Source: Pseudomonadota bacterium (GTDB lineage: Bacteria > Pseudomonadota > Gammaproteobacteria > Burkholderiales > JABEVD01). Taken from it: DNA of 64,000 nt. Positions 1 to 11,634 of this stretch are shown in pieces. Each line of letters starts with the position of its first letter. Position 1 is the first letter of the stretch. Both the position numbers and the translations under genes were made by a program. The notes under the pieces were generated by a model. The model was not told the DNA's origin. It searched no databases and saw nothing but the letters and a program-made list of their open reading frames with translations. Location: NCBI GenBank assembly GCA_021802545.1, contig JAJZRS010000003.1:86849-150848 (forward strand). Reading direction: 5' to 3'.

Positions 1-2
1 AC

Positions 3-440
3 ACCCACTGCCTGCCCAACAATGGCGAGATAGAAAAGGCGTTGCGCACCTTCAGGAGCCTTTATCAGCATGAAGAGCAGCCCAGGGTGCTTGCGCACCT
101 GAGGCAGACAGCGCTCGATCTGATGAAGCTGCTCGAGCGCTTCAATCCCTATCTTTCAGGACCTGTGCTGACGGGAACGGCGGGAAAGTATTCGGAGATC
201 GACTTGCAGCTTTACACGGGCAGCGTGAAGGACGTTGAATTCTTTCTCATCGACCGGCGCATCCCTTACAAGTCGGGCGAGATCAGGACGGGTTCGGGCT
301 CCATTCCCGTCTTCTTCCTCGAGCAGGACGGCATCAAGGCCAATGTCGCGGTCTATTCCGAAACCGACCTGTATTCCCCTTCCAACGCCCGAGCCAAGCG
401 CTCCCACGTCGAAGCATTGCTTTCGGAAGAGGGCACTTAG
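3..440 (+). CDS. Nucleotidyltransferase-like hypothetical protein, 5' end truncated by window edge
   Basis: The frame is open from the window start (THCLPNNGEIEKALRTFRSL...), so the tracked TTG at 42 is probably internal. It contains a TGTAGKYSEIDLQLYTGS stretch resembling an NTase-fold. Confidence 0.55.
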   Translation, partial: THCLPNNGEIEKALRTFRSLYQHEEQPRVLAHLRQTALDLMKLLERFNPYLSGPVLTGTAGKYSEIDLQLYTGSVKDVEFFLIDRRIPYKSGEIRTGSGSIPVFFLEQDGIKANVAVYSETDLYSPSNARAKRSHVEALLSEEGT

Positions 441-441
441 A

Positions 442-2454
442 TCAATTCGTGTTGTTGCAGCCTGCGGCCGTCCCGAACGTGCTGATTTGGCCTGGGGGCT
501 GCACGGAAGCGGAATTGTAGTCCGATGCGGCCCCCTGGAGCAGATAATCTGCTGTGGAGGGCGGGTCGTTGCCCACCACGCCGGCCCTTGCTTCCAGAGT
601 GACCTTGACCCAGTAGGCGTAGCTCTTCGCATAGCTGATGGTCGCCAGGGCGAATCCGTTGGCGTCCGTCGTGGCTGTCGCATTCACGCTCGCCACATTA
701 CCCGGATCCAGCCTGCCGTTTCCGTTGTAATCATTCGTTGCAATGGCAATCGGGCCGGCAACGCTCATGCCGTTCAGGGGAGTCGGGGCAGCGTTTACCG
801 AAACCGGGCCGACTGTGCCGTTGAAATTGACGTCTTCATTGCCGCAGGTCGCCGCGTAGGTAGGCACCCAGACGGCGGCGGTTGCGTTGAAGCTTTCCTG
901 CCCCTTGTAGAAAGCTACCGGGCGTAGAACGAACCTGACCTGGGTTCCTGCCGGGGCGGGATTGCCCGCCGAATCGGTCACCAGCGCAGAAAAGGTTTTG
1001 GTGTAGTTGGGCGGACTGGATGACACCGTATTGTCGGTACCCAAACGGACGAAGAGCGCGGAGCCGCCCACGGTAAGCGAAACGTTGGACGGGGCGATTG
1101 CAGGCGCGATTGCGGTGCCGCTGATGGAAACAGGCGTCGCGCTGACGGTGACACCGTTTTGGGCGCCGCTGACCGAACCTGCAATATAGTTCACCGAAGC
1201 GGTTCCGGATGCGTCCGTCACGGCGGTCGATGCGCTCAGCTTGCCGCCAGTGGTATCGGCGACGATCGAAAAGTTGACCTGCGCATTCTGGACGAGATTG
1301 TTGGCGGCATCGCGCACCACTGCTGAAATGGTGGAAATGTTGCTCGTCTGTCCCGTTGCGCCGGTGGTGGGCTGCAATGTGCTCGGATTTGCCTGAACGG
1401 TGACATTCGATGCCGATGTCGCAATGAAATTCACGTTGATGCTTGCGGAAGGCGTTCCTCCCGGCCCCGCCGCCGTGATGATGGAGGGTCCCGAGGAAGC
1501 CGACTGGATGCTCGCTGTGGCGGTCCCTGTTCCACTCGTCGCCACAGGACTGCCTGTAATGGTGCCGCGGCTGGCGGTGAAAGTGACGTTAGAGCCGACC
1601 ACGGGATTTCCAGTATTCGTCCACAGGACAGAAATGGGCGTGGCGGTGTTCACGTTGATCTGCGGCGTTCCCGCTGCCGTGGATGGCGCCGTGAAATTGA
1701 AGCTCGCATTGCTGATGGTCAGATTCTGCGTCTGGGTCACCCCGGCCGCAGAAGCGGTGAGGACATCATTGCCCGACTTGGTGATGGTTACTGTTGCCGT
1801 AATCAGCCCGCTGAAATTGGTGATCGTGGTAGGCAGTCCGCTGCTCGGATCGGAAAGCGCAATGGTGTTGCCTGTTTGGGAAGTCACTGTTACCAGGACA
1901 TTGGGCACGACATTTCCGGCCGAGTCCTTGACGCTGATGGTGAGCTGGCCGGAGGCGCCGAAAGAGAGGGAACTGTTTCCGCTGAAAGACAGGGTGGTAC
2001 CCGTCACGCTGACGGAGTTGGTTGTCGTCTTCCCGTCGACCGTAGCGCTGACTTGTATGGTACGGTTGGCTTTGTTGCTGCCGAGATTGAGCTGCGCGGT
2101 CACCAGTCCGTTCGAATCGGATACCCCGCTTGCACTGATGTTGTTGATGAAGGCGGAGGAATCGCCCCCGCTTGAAAAGGTCACGGTTCTGCCGGGAACA
2201 ACCTGGCCGGACGAATTGAGCACGATCGCGGTCAGCCCGGTCGTGGCCGTGCCGGAAGAGGGCATTTGCGGGCTGCTTACCAGGAGCTGGACGGAACTGG
2301 CGGTGACGGTTGTGGTCGCTGCAACAGGGGAAGAGGCCGCACTGCTCGAGCTGGTGCTGCTGGAGCCGCCGCTCCCCCCTCCGCAGCCGCCCAGGGCGGC
2401 GAATGTCGCGGCAATCAGCAGACTGGCAAATTTGTTTGTATTGATGAACCTCAC
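442..2454 (-). CDS. Lipoprotein with tandem bacterial Ig-like (Big_1/invasin-like) domains and C-terminal Ca-binding-like loops
   Basis: Signal peptide with lipobox (LGGCGGG), repeated Thr/Ser/Val/Gly-rich Ig-like modules, and C-terminal NEDVNFNG and NDYNGNGRLDPGN motifs. Confidence 0.8.
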   Translation of the reverse strand: MRFINTNKFASLLIAATFAALGGCGGGSGGSSSTSSSSAASSPVAATTTVTASSVQLLVSSPQMPSSGTATTGLTAIVLNSSGQVVPGRTVTFSSGGDSSAFINNISASGVSDSNGLVTAQLNLGSNKANRTIQVSATVDGKTTTNSVSVTGTTLSFSGNSSLSFGASGQLTISVKDSAGNVVPNVLVTVTSQTGNTIALSDPSSGLPTTITNFSGLITATVTITKSGNDVLTASAAGVTQTQNLTISNASFNFTAPSTAAGTPQINVNTATPISVLWTNTGNPVVGSNVTFTASRGTITGSPVATSGTGTATASIQSASSGPSIITAAGPGGTPSASINVNFIATSASNVTVQANPSTLQPTTGATGQTSNISTISAVVRDAANNLVQNAQVNFSIVADTTGGKLSASTAVTDASGTASVNYIAGSVSGAQNGVTVSATPVSISGTAIAPAIAPSNVSLTVGGSALFVRLGTDNTVSSSPPNYTKTFSALVTDSAGNPAPAGTQVRFVLRPVAFYKGQESFNATAAVWVPTYAATCGNEDVNFNGTVGPVSVNAAPTPLNGMSVAGPIAIATNDYNGNGRLDPGNVASVNATATTDANGFALATISYAKSYAYWVKVTLEARAGVVGNDPPSTADYLLQGAASDYNSASVQPPGQISTFGTAAGCNNTN

Positions 2455-2522
2455 GCAACCCCCCTTTTGTACGCGGCCGTTCTGGCGAGACGGTACAATA
2501 AAACGCTCAAGAAGACAATAGG

Positions 2523-3545
<1,023 letters not shown>

Positions 3546-3697
3546 TCATCGGGAACTATTTCGAAATTCGCCCGTCTTATTTATCAGATGATGTTGAATC
3601 ATCCCCGCTATCCCCTCTATGAGCGGGCGTCTTCCCAAGAGACGTTTTCTCCCCTTTCCGGCTTTCTTCCCCTTTTTCCGGAAAGGGGTTTCTTTTT

Positions 3698-4288
3698 TCA
3701 GGCCAGCCATCGCGCCATTACTTCTTCCGCCTCCTTCATGCCGGTCTTCTTGAGGCTTGAAAAAAGCTGGAGGCTGCAGTTTGGATAGGCCTTCAGAAAT
3801 TCGCCCACTTCCCTCAGCACCTTGATGCCTTCCTGTCTCGAGAGCTTGTCCGACTTGGTGAGCAGAACATGGACAGGCTTCCCCGTCGGGCAGAACCAGT
3901 CGAGCATCCTGATGTCGAGCTCGGTGAGCGGGTGCCGCGCATCCATGATGAGCACGAGCCCCTTCAATTGCCCCCTTTCGCGCAGATACCGGCTCAGCAG
4001 GTTTTCCCAGTGCAGCCTGATCTTGTCCGGCACCTTGGCGAAGCCGTAGCCCGGCAGGTCCACCAGAAAATTGCCCTGCTCGTCCAGGCTGAAAAAATTG
4101 ATGTGCTGGGTTCTTCCGGGCGTCTTGCTGACGAAGGCGAGCCTGGTTCTTCCGGCCAGCGTATTGATCGCGCTGGATTTTCCGGCATTCGACCTGCCCG
4201 CGAAGGCGATTTCCCCCCTCGAATCGACGGGCAGATCCCGGAAATGGTTGACCGTGGTGTAGAAGGCCGCTTTGCCGAAGAGCGTCAT
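3698..4288 (-). CDS. engB: Ribosome biogenesis GTP-binding protein EngB/YsxC
   Basis: [15 protein letters not shown]-loop, DLPGYG, LTKSDKL G-motifs. Confidence 0.95.
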   Translation of the reverse strand: MTLFGKAAFYTTVNHFRDLPVDSRGEIAFAGRSNAGKSSAINTLAGRTRLAFVSKTPGRTQHINFFSLDEQGNFLVDLPGYGFAKVPDKIRLHWENLLSRYLRERGQLKGLVLIMDARHPLTELDIRMLDWFCPTGKPVHVLLTKSDKLSRQEGIKVLREVGEFLKAYPNCSLQLFSSLKKTGMKEAEEVMARWLA

Positions 4289-5562
4289 GCCTTCGAGAAG
4301 AATTTTTTCGCCGATTCCAGCGTCCGGTCGATCTCATCCTTGCCGTGCATGATCGAAACGAATCCGGCTTCGAATGCCGAAGGCGCCAAATAGACGCCTT
4401 CTTCGACCATGAAGTGGAAGAAGTGGTTGAAGGCTGCCTTGTCGCACTGCATGACTTCGGCATAGCTTCTGGGCGGGGCATCCCTGAAATAGAGCCCGAA
4501 CATGCCGCCCACCGATTGCGCCGAAAACGGGATGCCCTTTTCCCTGGCGATGTCGCTCAAGCCTACCGTCAGTGCTTTTGCCGTATCCGAAAGCTTTTCG
4601 AAGAATCCCGGGATCTGCAGCAGCTTCAATGTGGCAAGCCCGGCGGCCATCGCGACGGGGTTCCCTGACAGGGTCCCGGCCTGATAGACCGGGCCCAAAG
4701 GGGCGAGTTGCTGCATGATGTCGCCCCGCCCGCCGAATGCGCCCACGGGCATGCCGCCGCCGATCACTTTGCCGAGGGTGGTGAGGTCGGGCTTGATCCC
4801 GAAAAGTCCCTGCGCGCACGTTGCGCCTACCCTGAAGCCAGTCATCACTTCGTCGAATATCAGGACTGCACCATGCTTCGTGCAGAGATTACGGAGCGCA
4901 TCCAGGAATGGCTTTTCAGGGGCGACGAGGTTCATGTTGCCGGCAACCGGTTCGATGATGACGGCGGCGATCTGGTCGCCCATCTTCGCGAAGAGCTCTT
5001 CGAGCTGTCCCTTGTTGTTGTAGTCGAGCACCAGCGTATGCTGCGCCGTCTCCGGGGGTACCCCTGCCGAGCTGGGATTGCCGAAGGTCAGCGCGCCTGA
5101 ACCCGCCTTCACCAGGAGGGAATCCGCATGTCCGTGATAGCAACCCTCGAATTTGACGATCGCGCTCCTTCCCGTGTAGCCGCGAGCCAGCCTGATGGCG
5201 CTCATGGTCGCTTCCGTCCCCGAACTCACCAGCCTTACCTGATCCATGGAGGGGAGAAGGGAACAGAGCAGGTCGGCCATTTCGAGCTCGAGTTCGGTCG
5301 GTGCGCCGAAGCTGAGACCGAGTTCCGCGGTTTCCTTCACCACCCTGATCACTTCCGGGTGGGCATGCCCCAGGATCATCGGTCCCCATGAGCCGACGTA
5401 ATCGATATAGGACTTGTCGTCCGCATCCCAAACGTATGCGCCCTTGGCGCGCTTGAAGAAGATCGGGGTTCCGCCCACGGAGCCGAATGCGCGCACTGGC
5501 GAATTGACCCCGCCGGGGATGTGGATTCTGGATTTTTCGAAGAGGTTCTGGCTGTTTGTCAT
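4285..5562 (-). CDS. hemL: Glutamate-1-semialdehyde 2,1-aminomutase
   Basis: [31 protein letters not shown] start; [15 protein letters not shown] region. The tracked ORF is over-extended 5'. Confidence 0.95.
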   Translation of the reverse strand: MTNSQNLFEKSRIHIPGGVNSPVRAFGSVGGTPIFFKRAKGAYVWDADDKSYIDYVGSWGPMILGHAHPEVIRVVKETAELGLSFGAPTELELEMADLLCSLLPSMDQVRLVSSGTEATMSAIRLARGYTGRSAIVKFEGCYHGHADSLLVKAGSGALTFGNPSSAGVPPETAQHTLVLDYNNKGQLEELFAKMGDQIAAVIIEPVAGNMNLVAPEKPFLDALRNLCTKHGAVLIFDEVMTGFRVGATCAQGLFGIKPDLTTLGKVIGGGMPVGAFGGRGDIMQQLAPLGPVYQAGTLSGNPVAMAAGLATLKLLQIPGFFEKLSDTAKALTVGLSDIAREKGIPFSAQSVGGMFGLYFRDAPPRSYAEVMQCDKAAFNHFFHFMVEEGVYLAPSAFEAGFVSIMHGKDEIDRTLESAKKFFSKA

Positions 5563-6176
5563 TATTTTGCGGAGAAAAGTTCTGAAAATTGTCTTGCGGC
5601 AACCTGGATGTCGGCCGCATCGAAAAGGGCGGTGACGACGGCTAGCGCGTCCGCGCCGGATTCGACGAGTGTGGCCCCGTTGCCGGGCGTGATCCCGCCT
5701 ATCGCTACGACAGGTATCTTGATGGAAAGTTTCGCCATTTGCAACAGGGGAAGCTGCGCCCTTGCCGCATCCGGCTTCGTGCTGGACGCGAAGAAGCTGC
5801 CGAATGCGACATAATCCGCGCCGCGTGCCTCCGCTTCCCAAGCAAGATCGAGTCTGTCGTAGCAGGAGACCCCCAATATTCTTTTTCCGAGCCGGGCTCT
5901 GGCCTCCATGATGGGACCATCGTCCTGTCCGATATGAACGCCTTCCGCATCGACTTCGAGGGCGAGATCGATGTCGTCGTTGACGATGAGGGGAATGCCG
6001 CGCTTGCCGCAGATTTCCTTGAGCACGCCGGCCTGTTCGATTTTCAGCACGAGGTCGTCTGATTTGCTCCGGTACTGCACAATGTTCGCGCCGCCTGCGA
6101 TCGCATTTTCGACCTGTTCTGCGAGCCGATCAGTGTCCGGGCATTCGGGCGTGACGGCATAGAGCCCCCTGATCAC
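5562..6176 (-). CDS. thiE: Thiamine-phosphate synthase
   Basis: [18 protein letters not shown]... with HIGQDD and [14 protein letters not shown] start overlaps the thiD stop. Confidence 0.9.
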   Translation of the reverse strand: MIRGLYAVTPECPDTDRLAEQVENAIAGGANIVQYRSKSDDLVLKIEQAGVLKEICGKRGIPLIVNDDIDLALEVDAEGVHIGQDDGPIMEARARLGKRILGVSCYDRLDLAWEAEARGADYVAFGSFFASSTKPDAARAQLPLLQMAKLSIKIPVVAIGGITPGNGATLVESGADALAVVTALFDAADIQVAARQFSELFSAK

Positions 6177-6982
6177 TCCTCCTCGCGCGCCCAGAAGAAC
6201 CGGTCCGGGATGTGCTGGCCCATGCCTGGGCGGAATCCGTAGTCGAGCGCGTTCCAGGTGTATTCCTGGGCTTTTTCGACGGATGTCGCGACATCGAGTC
6301 CCATGGCGATCGCGGCCGCAATGGCCGAGGCGAGGGTGCAGCCTGAGCCGTGATAGGAATGGGGAAGCCTTTCCCAGGAATCGGCGCGCAGCAGCCCCCT
6401 CGGCCCGTAAAGCGTATTGACCACCTTGGCGCTGTTCTCGTGCGTGCCGGTGATGAGCACGTATTCGGCGCCCATGTCCATGAGGCGATCGGCGCACTGG
6501 GAAAGGGGGAGCTCGTCTTCGTTCTCCTCCTGCGCCAAGTATCTCGCTTCGATGCTGTTGGGCGTGACCAGCGTCGTCTGGGAAATCAGCAGGCTTTTCA
6601 TCGCGTCGATCATTTCCTCCGTCGCGAGCTCGTCCCCGCGTCCCGAAGAGAGCACGGGGTCGAGTATCAGGGGGATATCGGGATAGTCCGACATGATCTC
6701 GGCGATCGCTGCGATGTTCTCGACGCTGCCCATTGCGCCGATCTTGAAGGCGTTGACGGTCATGTCTTCCAGGACGCTGCGCGCCTGATCGGCGACCCAG
6801 TCGGAATCGAGGGCCAGCACGTCTTCAATGCCCATCGTGTCCTGGATCGTGACTGCGGTGACGACTGAAAGGGGGTGGCAGCCCATGCTGGCTATCGTCA
6901 GCACGTCCGCCTGAAGACCCGCGCCACCGCTTGGGTCGGTCGCCGAGAAACAGAGCACGATGGGTGGAGAAGGCTGATTCAT
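6173..6982 (-). CDS. thiD: Hydroxymethylpyrimidine/phosphomethylpyrimidine kinase
   Basis: SATDPSGGAGLQADVLTIASMG N-terminus and HGSGCTLASAIAA motif. Confidence 0.95.
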   Translation of the reverse strand: MNQPSPPIVLCFSATDPSGGAGLQADVLTIASMGCHPLSVVTAVTIQDTMGIEDVLALDSDWVADQARSVLEDMTVNAFKIGAMGSVENIAAIAEIMSDYPDIPLILDPVLSSGRGDELATEEMIDAMKSLLISQTTLVTPNSIEARYLAQEENEDELPLSQCADRLMDMGAEYVLITGTHENSAKVVNTLYGPRGLLRADSWERLPHSYHGSGCTLASAIAAAIAMGLDVATSVEKAQEYTWNALDYGFRPGMGQHIPDRFFWAREEE

Positions 6983-7032
6983 GGGAGGATATGCTTTAAA
7001 ATTGGATTTTACCCCAAGAAGGAGGCGCTCGC

Positions 7033-7197
7033 TTGAGAAAATACCTTTGCCTGATCTGCGGATACATTTACGACGAGGCGCTTGGCGCGCCAGAGGACGG
7101 CATTGCCCCCGGCACGCGCTGGGAAGACATTCCCATGAACTGGACCTGCCCGGAATGCGGGGCCCGCAAGGAAGATTTCGAACTCATCGGAGATTGA
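7033..7197 (+). CDS. Rubredoxin (54 aa)
   Basis: Translated directly from a TTG start: [54 protein letters not shown]. Two CxxC(x)G/CxxCG knuckles. Missed by the ORF track (below 60 aa). Confidence 0.93.
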   Translation: MRKYLCLICGYIYDEALGAPEDGIAPGTRWEDIPMNWTCPECGARKEDFELIGD

Positions 7198-7198
7198 T

Positions 7199-7579
7199 AT
7201 GAGGATACTGCACACCATGCTGAGAGTCGGGAATCTCGAGAAATCGCTCGACTTCTACACGAAAGTGCTCGGCATGAAACTGCTTCGCCGCAAGGATTAC
7301 CCCGAAGGAAAATTCACCCTCGCCTTCGTGGGCTATGGGGATGAATCGAGCGAGGCGGTGATCGAGCTCACCCACAACTGGGACACGGATGCCTACGATC
7401 TCGGCAACGGCTTCGGGCATGTCGCCATCGAGGTCGAAGACGCCTACAAGTCCTGCGAGATGGTGAAGAAGCTGGGGGGGCGGGTGGTCAGGGAGGCAGG
7501 CCCCATGAAGCACGGCACCACTGTGATCGCCTTTGCGGAAGACCCGGACGGCTACAAGATCGAATTCATCCAGCGTTGA
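7199..7579 (+). CDS. gloA: Lactoylglutathione lyase (glyoxalase I)
   Basis: [47 protein letters not shown] is classic GloA. Confidence 0.95.
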   Translation: MRILHTMLRVGNLEKSLDFYTKVLGMKLLRRKDYPEGKFTLAFVGYGDESSEAVIELTHNWDTDAYDLGNGFGHVAIEVEDAYKSCEMVKKLGGRVVREAGPMKHGTTVIAFAEDPDGYKIEFIQR

Positions 7580-8605
7580 TCATTTCAAGGGGAGCGAGAC
7601 ACCGACTCCCCACGTGCTTTGGCGGTAATTGTAGTCGATCAGGCTTTCCCCGTATCCGGTGAAGTACTGGAGGTGGAAATTGAAATCGCTGTGCCAGTCG
7701 GGCGAGAAATAGTTCAGGATCTTGTCGAATGGATAGGCATAATCGAGCTGCAGCGAGCGGATGCGCGCGATGGCCGACAGCTCGTAGCCGTTTACGTAAA
7801 TCAACTGGATATCGCCGTACCCGAGATAATGGGTGATGTCCGGATTGTCGTTTTGCGTTGGATCGCTTTCCTGGAAGATCCTGGCCCAGATTCTGGGCAG
7901 CACGATCAGTTTTCCGCCATCGAAATGGTCGTCCTCGAAGCCCGCCTGCACGTAAATCCTGTTCCAGCTGCGCGATCTGGGATTGCTTTGCCCGTTCGAC
8001 TGATGGTCGATCGCGACATTCAGGATTTTCGGGGCAAGTCCTGAAGATTCCTTCGTGAACCGCTTGGAGGCAATGAGCTCGGGTTCGTAATTGCTTTCCC
8101 TGAAGGGGCGCGAATGGGAAGGGTCCCAGAACTGCCAGAATGATTGCTGCGTGTATCCGAACCACATGGCCCAGTCTCGGTTGTCGTCACGCCAAAGCCT
8201 GGACTTGAAGCTGAACTGGAATTTCGCTTCCGTGTTGTCGAGCGGATAGGAATAGGGAACCCGGTTGTTGGGGTTCGGGCTGGTCGGTGCGTTGTTCGGG
8301 TTCGAGGAATTCGAAATCGGCAGCAAATAGTTCTGCCTGTAGGCGGAAAGCATTCCATTTCCCTCGGGATCCCACTGGGAAAGCAGCAGGGATGTTTCGC
8401 CTTCGTTCAGGGCCTTGGCCGCCTGCTTGGCGGGCGCGGCTTTCGTCTGCTTTATAGGCGCCTTTGCCGGCGCGGCAAGGCGCTTGTAGCAGTCGCGTTG
8501 CTGGACGAGCGGCGCATTGCTTTTTTCGAGATCCAGGCAATCCTCGAAGGTCAAGGCATGGGCGGTCGAGACCCAAAATGCCGGGATGAGCCAGAGCGCC
8601 TTCAT
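7580..8605 (-). CDS. pldA: Outer membrane phospholipase A
   Basis: Signal peptide MKALWLIPAFWVSTAHA, AIDHQSNGQSNPRSRSWNRIY active-site region, C-terminal beta-barrel. Confidence 0.85.
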   Translation of the reverse strand: MKALWLIPAFWVSTAHALTFEDCLDLEKSNAPLVQQRDCYKRLAAPAKAPIKQTKAAPAKQAAKALNEGETSLLLSQWDPEGNGMLSAYRQNYLLPISNSSNPNNAPTSPNPNNRVPYSYPLDNTEAKFQFSFKSRLWRDDNRDWAMWFGYTQQSFWQFWDPSHSRPFRESNYEPELIASKRFTKESSGLAPKILNVAIDHQSNGQSNPRSRSWNRIYVQAGFEDDHFDGGKLIVLPRIWARIFQESDPTQNDNPDITHYLGYGDIQLIYVNGYELSAIARIRSLQLDYAYPFDKILNYFSPDWHSDFNFHLQYFTGYGESLIDYNYRQSTWGVGVSLPLK

Positions 8606-9366
8606 TTGTCTTCCAGGTAGTTCGCGATGGACGCGAAATCGGAAACGGAGAGGTTTTCGGCGCGCGCGCCGCTGTCGATGGAAAGCGCCTCGAACCCGTC
8701 CTGATCCAGTATCCCCTTCAACGTGTTCCGCAATGTCTTGCGGCGCTGGGAGAAGGCGGCCGAGACGATCCTGGAAAAAAGGGCGTCGCTTTTCGCCATG
8801 CATGATTCGAGCGGAATCATCCTGACGATGGCCGAAGTCACCTTGGGTGCCGGATAAAAGCATTCGGGAGGCACTTCGAAGCATTTCTCCATGTGGAAGC
8901 GGTGCTGGAGCATCACGGAAAGCCTGCCGTAGTCGCTGGTGGAAGGCTCTGCCACCATCCTGTCCACGACTTCCTTCTGGAGCATGAAATGCATGTCGCG
9001 AATGGCATCCGAAAAACCGGAAAGATGGAAAAGCAGCGGGGTCGAGATGTTGTAGGGCAGGTTGCCCACGATTCTCAAGTTTTTCCCGAGGCTCGAGAAA
9101 TCGAATTTGAGCGCGTCCGTCTGATGGATGGTCAGCTTGCCCTTAGGGATCCGGGTGGAAAGATGCACCACGATGTCCCTGTCGATTTCGACCACGTCGA
9201 GGTGTTCCAGCCTGTCGAGGAGGGGGAAGGTAAGCGCGCCGAGCCCGGGCCCGATCTCGACCATTTTGTCGGCAGTCTGCGGATGGATGGTGTCGACGAT
9301 CCTGGAAATGACTGCTGCATCCTTCAGGAAATTCTGCCCGAAGCGTTTTCTCGGCGCGTGGTTCAT
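8602..9366 (-). CDS. ksgA: 16S rRNA (adenine1518/1519-N6)-dimethyltransferase
   Basis: RKRFGQNFLKD, EIGPGLGALT, VGNLPYNISTPLLF. Confidence 0.97.
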   Translation of the reverse strand: MNHAPRKRFGQNFLKDAAVISRIVDTIHPQTADKMVEIGPGLGALTFPLLDRLEHLDVVEIDRDIVVHLSTRIPKGKLTIHQTDALKFDFSSLGKNLRIVGNLPYNISTPLLFHLSGFSDAIRDMHFMLQKEVVDRMVAEPSTSDYGRLSVMLQHRFHMEKCFEVPPECFYPAPKVTSAIVRMIPLESCMAKSDALFSRIVSAAFSQRRKTLRNTLKGILDQDGFEALSIDSGARAENLSVSDFASIANYLEDK

Positions 9367-10337
9367 TTTCTTGCCATTTCAAGCGCGGTTTCGATTGCAA
9401 CCCTCAGGCTGCCTTCGTCGATTTTTCCGGTTCCTGCAAGCGGAAGCGCGGTGCCGTGGTCGACCGAAGTCCTGATTATCGGCAGTCCCAGCGTGACGTT
9501 CACGCCTTTTCCGAAGCTCGCATACTTGAGCACGGGAAGCCCCTGATCGTGGTACATGGCGAGCACGCAATCGAATCCTTCCAGGTGGCTGAAAAGAGTG
9601 TCGGCGGGGAAGGGGCCTTCGAAGGAAAGCCCTTCCTGCTTCATGGAGGAAATCGCGGGCTCGATGATCTCGATTTCTTCCAGTCCGAGATAGCCGGATT
9701 CACCGGCATGCGGATTGAGTCCTGTCACGGCGATCCTTGGATGGGCTATGCGGAAGCGCTTTTCCAGGTCATGGTGGAGGATCCTCATCGTGCGCTCGAG
9801 ATTCTCCTTCGTGATGGCGCCGGGGACATCCTTCAGGGGAATGTGAGTGGTGGCGAGGGCTACGCGCATGCCGCCGCCCGCGAGCATCATGACCACATGC
9901 TCGGTGGACGTGAGCTCGGCAAGAAATTCGGTATGGCCCGAAAAGGGGATGCCCGCCTCGTTGATCACCCCCTTGTGGACCGGCGCGGTGACGAGCGCGT
10001 CGAATTCGCCTGAGCGGCATCCTTGGACTGCTCTTTCTATCGTTTCCAGGACGGGCCGGCTGTTCGAAGGATCCAGTCTGCCGGGCGCAGCCTTTGCCTG
10101 CAGCGGCATGTGGAAGATCGAGAATGTTGCCCGTCTATCGGGATGGTAATCGGGAACATCGAATGCGACGCCGAGAAGAGCCGCGCGCGCTTCGAGCATG
10201 GTCCTGTCGGCGATGAAAACGATATCGGCAGGAAGGGCGTCCAGGGCGAGGAGAACGCACAAGTCGGGGCCTATCCCCGCAGGCTCTCCGGGAGTGAGCG
10301 CGATCCTACTGAGCGTCGTCGAGGCGGTATTCGACAT
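9363..10337 (-). CDS. pdxA: 4-hydroxythreonine-4-phosphate dehydrogenase
   Basis: IALTPGEPAGIGPDL, TAPVHKGVINEAGIPFSGHTEFLAE, MYHDQGLPVLKY. Start chosen at MSNTAS; it overlaps the 3' end of surA. Confidence 0.93.
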   Translation of the reverse strand: MSNTASTTLSRIALTPGEPAGIGPDLCVLLALDALPADIVFIADRTMLEARAALLGVAFDVPDYHPDRRATFSIFHMPLQAKAAPGRLDPSNSRPVLETIERAVQGCRSGEFDALVTAPVHKGVINEAGIPFSGHTEFLAELTSTEHVVMMLAGGGMRVALATTHIPLKDVPGAITKENLERTMRILHHDLEKRFRIAHPRIAVTGLNPHAGESGYLGLEEIEIIEPAISSMKQEGLSFEGPFPADTLFSHLEGFDCVLAMYHDQGLPVLKYASFGKGVNVTLGLPIIRTSVDHGTALPLAGTGKIDEGSLRVAIETALEMARK

Positions 10338-11598
10338 AGGCCCGGTCGCGCAGCTGTCTGAGCCACTCCTGGTAGGCTTCGTCGGATTTCCTGGCGCCAA
10401 GCGCCTTGCGCGCTTCCATGATCTGCTTTTCCTTGCCCACGTCCTCCGAGCGCCTGCCCAGAACCTGGATCAGGTGCCAGCCGAAAGGCGTGTGCACGGG
10501 CTCGCTGATCTCTCCGGGCTTGAGCGCATCCATCGCCTTCTGGAATTCCGGAACCGTGTCCCCGGGGGAAACCCAGCCGATGTCGCCGCCGTCGGATGCG
10601 CTCGGGTCGTCCGAATGGAGTTTCGCCTCCTGGGCGAAATCGGCGCCCTTCTCGATCTTGTCGCGGATGGAAAGGAGCTCTTTCTGGGCGTCATTTTCAG
10701 AAACATTCTCGCCCGTCTTGATCAGGATGTGGCGAACATGTGTCTGCGTCACGAGCGCCTGCGAGCTTGCATCGCGCCTGTCGTTGAGCTTGATGATGTG
10801 GAAGCCGTTCGGGCTTCTGAGGATGCCGCTGACTTCCCCTGGCTTCATTTTCTGCAGCAGCTCCGTGAACGCAGTGGGCAGCTGACCGGCCGGTTTCCAG
10901 CCGAGCGCTCCGCCCTGCAATGCATCCTGCGCATCCGAATAGGAGGCGGCAACCTGGCCGAAATCGGCTCCCCCCTTGAGGTCGTTGAGGGCATGCTCGG
11001 CCTTGCGTAGCTGCGCCTCGATCTGCTTCGCGTCGGCCTGTTCTGGCAGGCGGATGAAGATATGGGAAAGGTTGTATTCCTCGGCCTTGCCCTGCCGCTT
11101 CAGGTTTCTCAGGTAATTGTTGACCTCGGTGTCGGTGACGACGATCTTGCTGTCGACTTCCCGCTGCCTGAGCTTGGTCTTGACGATCTCGGTGCGGATC
11201 TCGTTCTTGAACTTGTCGAAATCCACGCCGTCCTGCTCGATGGCTTTACGGAACTGTTCGGTACTCATCTTGTTTTCGCTTGCGATGCGCCCGATTGCCT
11301 TGTTGAGCTGGTCGTCGTCGACCTTGAGTCCCACTTCGGCTGCGTACTGGAGCTGGATCCTGTCCATGATCATTTGCTCCAGCACCTGCTTCCTTAGCAC
11401 GTTCTCAGGCGGAAGCGGAATGCCCCGCTTCTGGATCTGCGAGGAAATCGCCTGGACGCGGTCGTCCAGCTCTACCGCAGTGATCACGTCGTCGTTGACC
11501 ACGGCCACGATGCGGTTGACGAGTTCCATGGCTTCGGCCGAGCAGACCGAGAGGGAGAACAGGATGAAGAAAACCAGCTTGAGTAGTTTGTTTGCCAT
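10306..11598 (-). CDS. surA: Periplasmic peptidyl-prolyl isomerase SurA
   Basis: Signal peptide, SurA_N domain (VNRIVAVVNDDVITAVEL) and two parvulin-like PPIase domains. Confidence 0.95.
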   Translation of the reverse strand: MANKLLKLVFFILFSLSVCSAEAMELVNRIVAVVNDDVITAVELDDRVQAISSQIQKRGIPLPPENVLRKQVLEQMIMDRIQLQYAAEVGLKVDDDQLNKAIGRIASENKMSTEQFRKAIEQDGVDFDKFKNEIRTEIVKTKLRQREVDSKIVVTDTEVNNYLRNLKRQGKAEEYNLSHIFIRLPEQADAKQIEAQLRKAEHALNDLKGGADFGQVAASYSDAQDALQGGALGWKPAGQLPTAFTELLQKMKPGEVSGILRSPNGFHIIKLNDRRDASSQALVTQTHVRHILIKTGENVSENDAQKELLSIRDKIEKGADFAQEAKLHSDDPSASDGGDIGWVSPGDTVPEFQKAMDALKPGEISEPVHTPFGWHLIQVLGRRSEDVGKEKQIMEARKALGARKSDEAYQEWLRQLRDRAYVEYRLDDAQ

Positions 11599-11634
11599 GT
11601 AGCGGTCCCGAAGAATAGCGCTTATTCTAACCCA

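Noticed and set aside
1400-2521. 373-aa plus-strand ORF
   Set aside because: It is antisense to the Ig-like lipoprotein gene. Its repeated hydrophobic composition mirrors the Thr/Val/Gly codons of the sense gene.
6981-7202. 73-aa ORF in the rubredoxin region
   Set aside because: Wrong frame. The adjacent frame encodes a clear rubredoxin.
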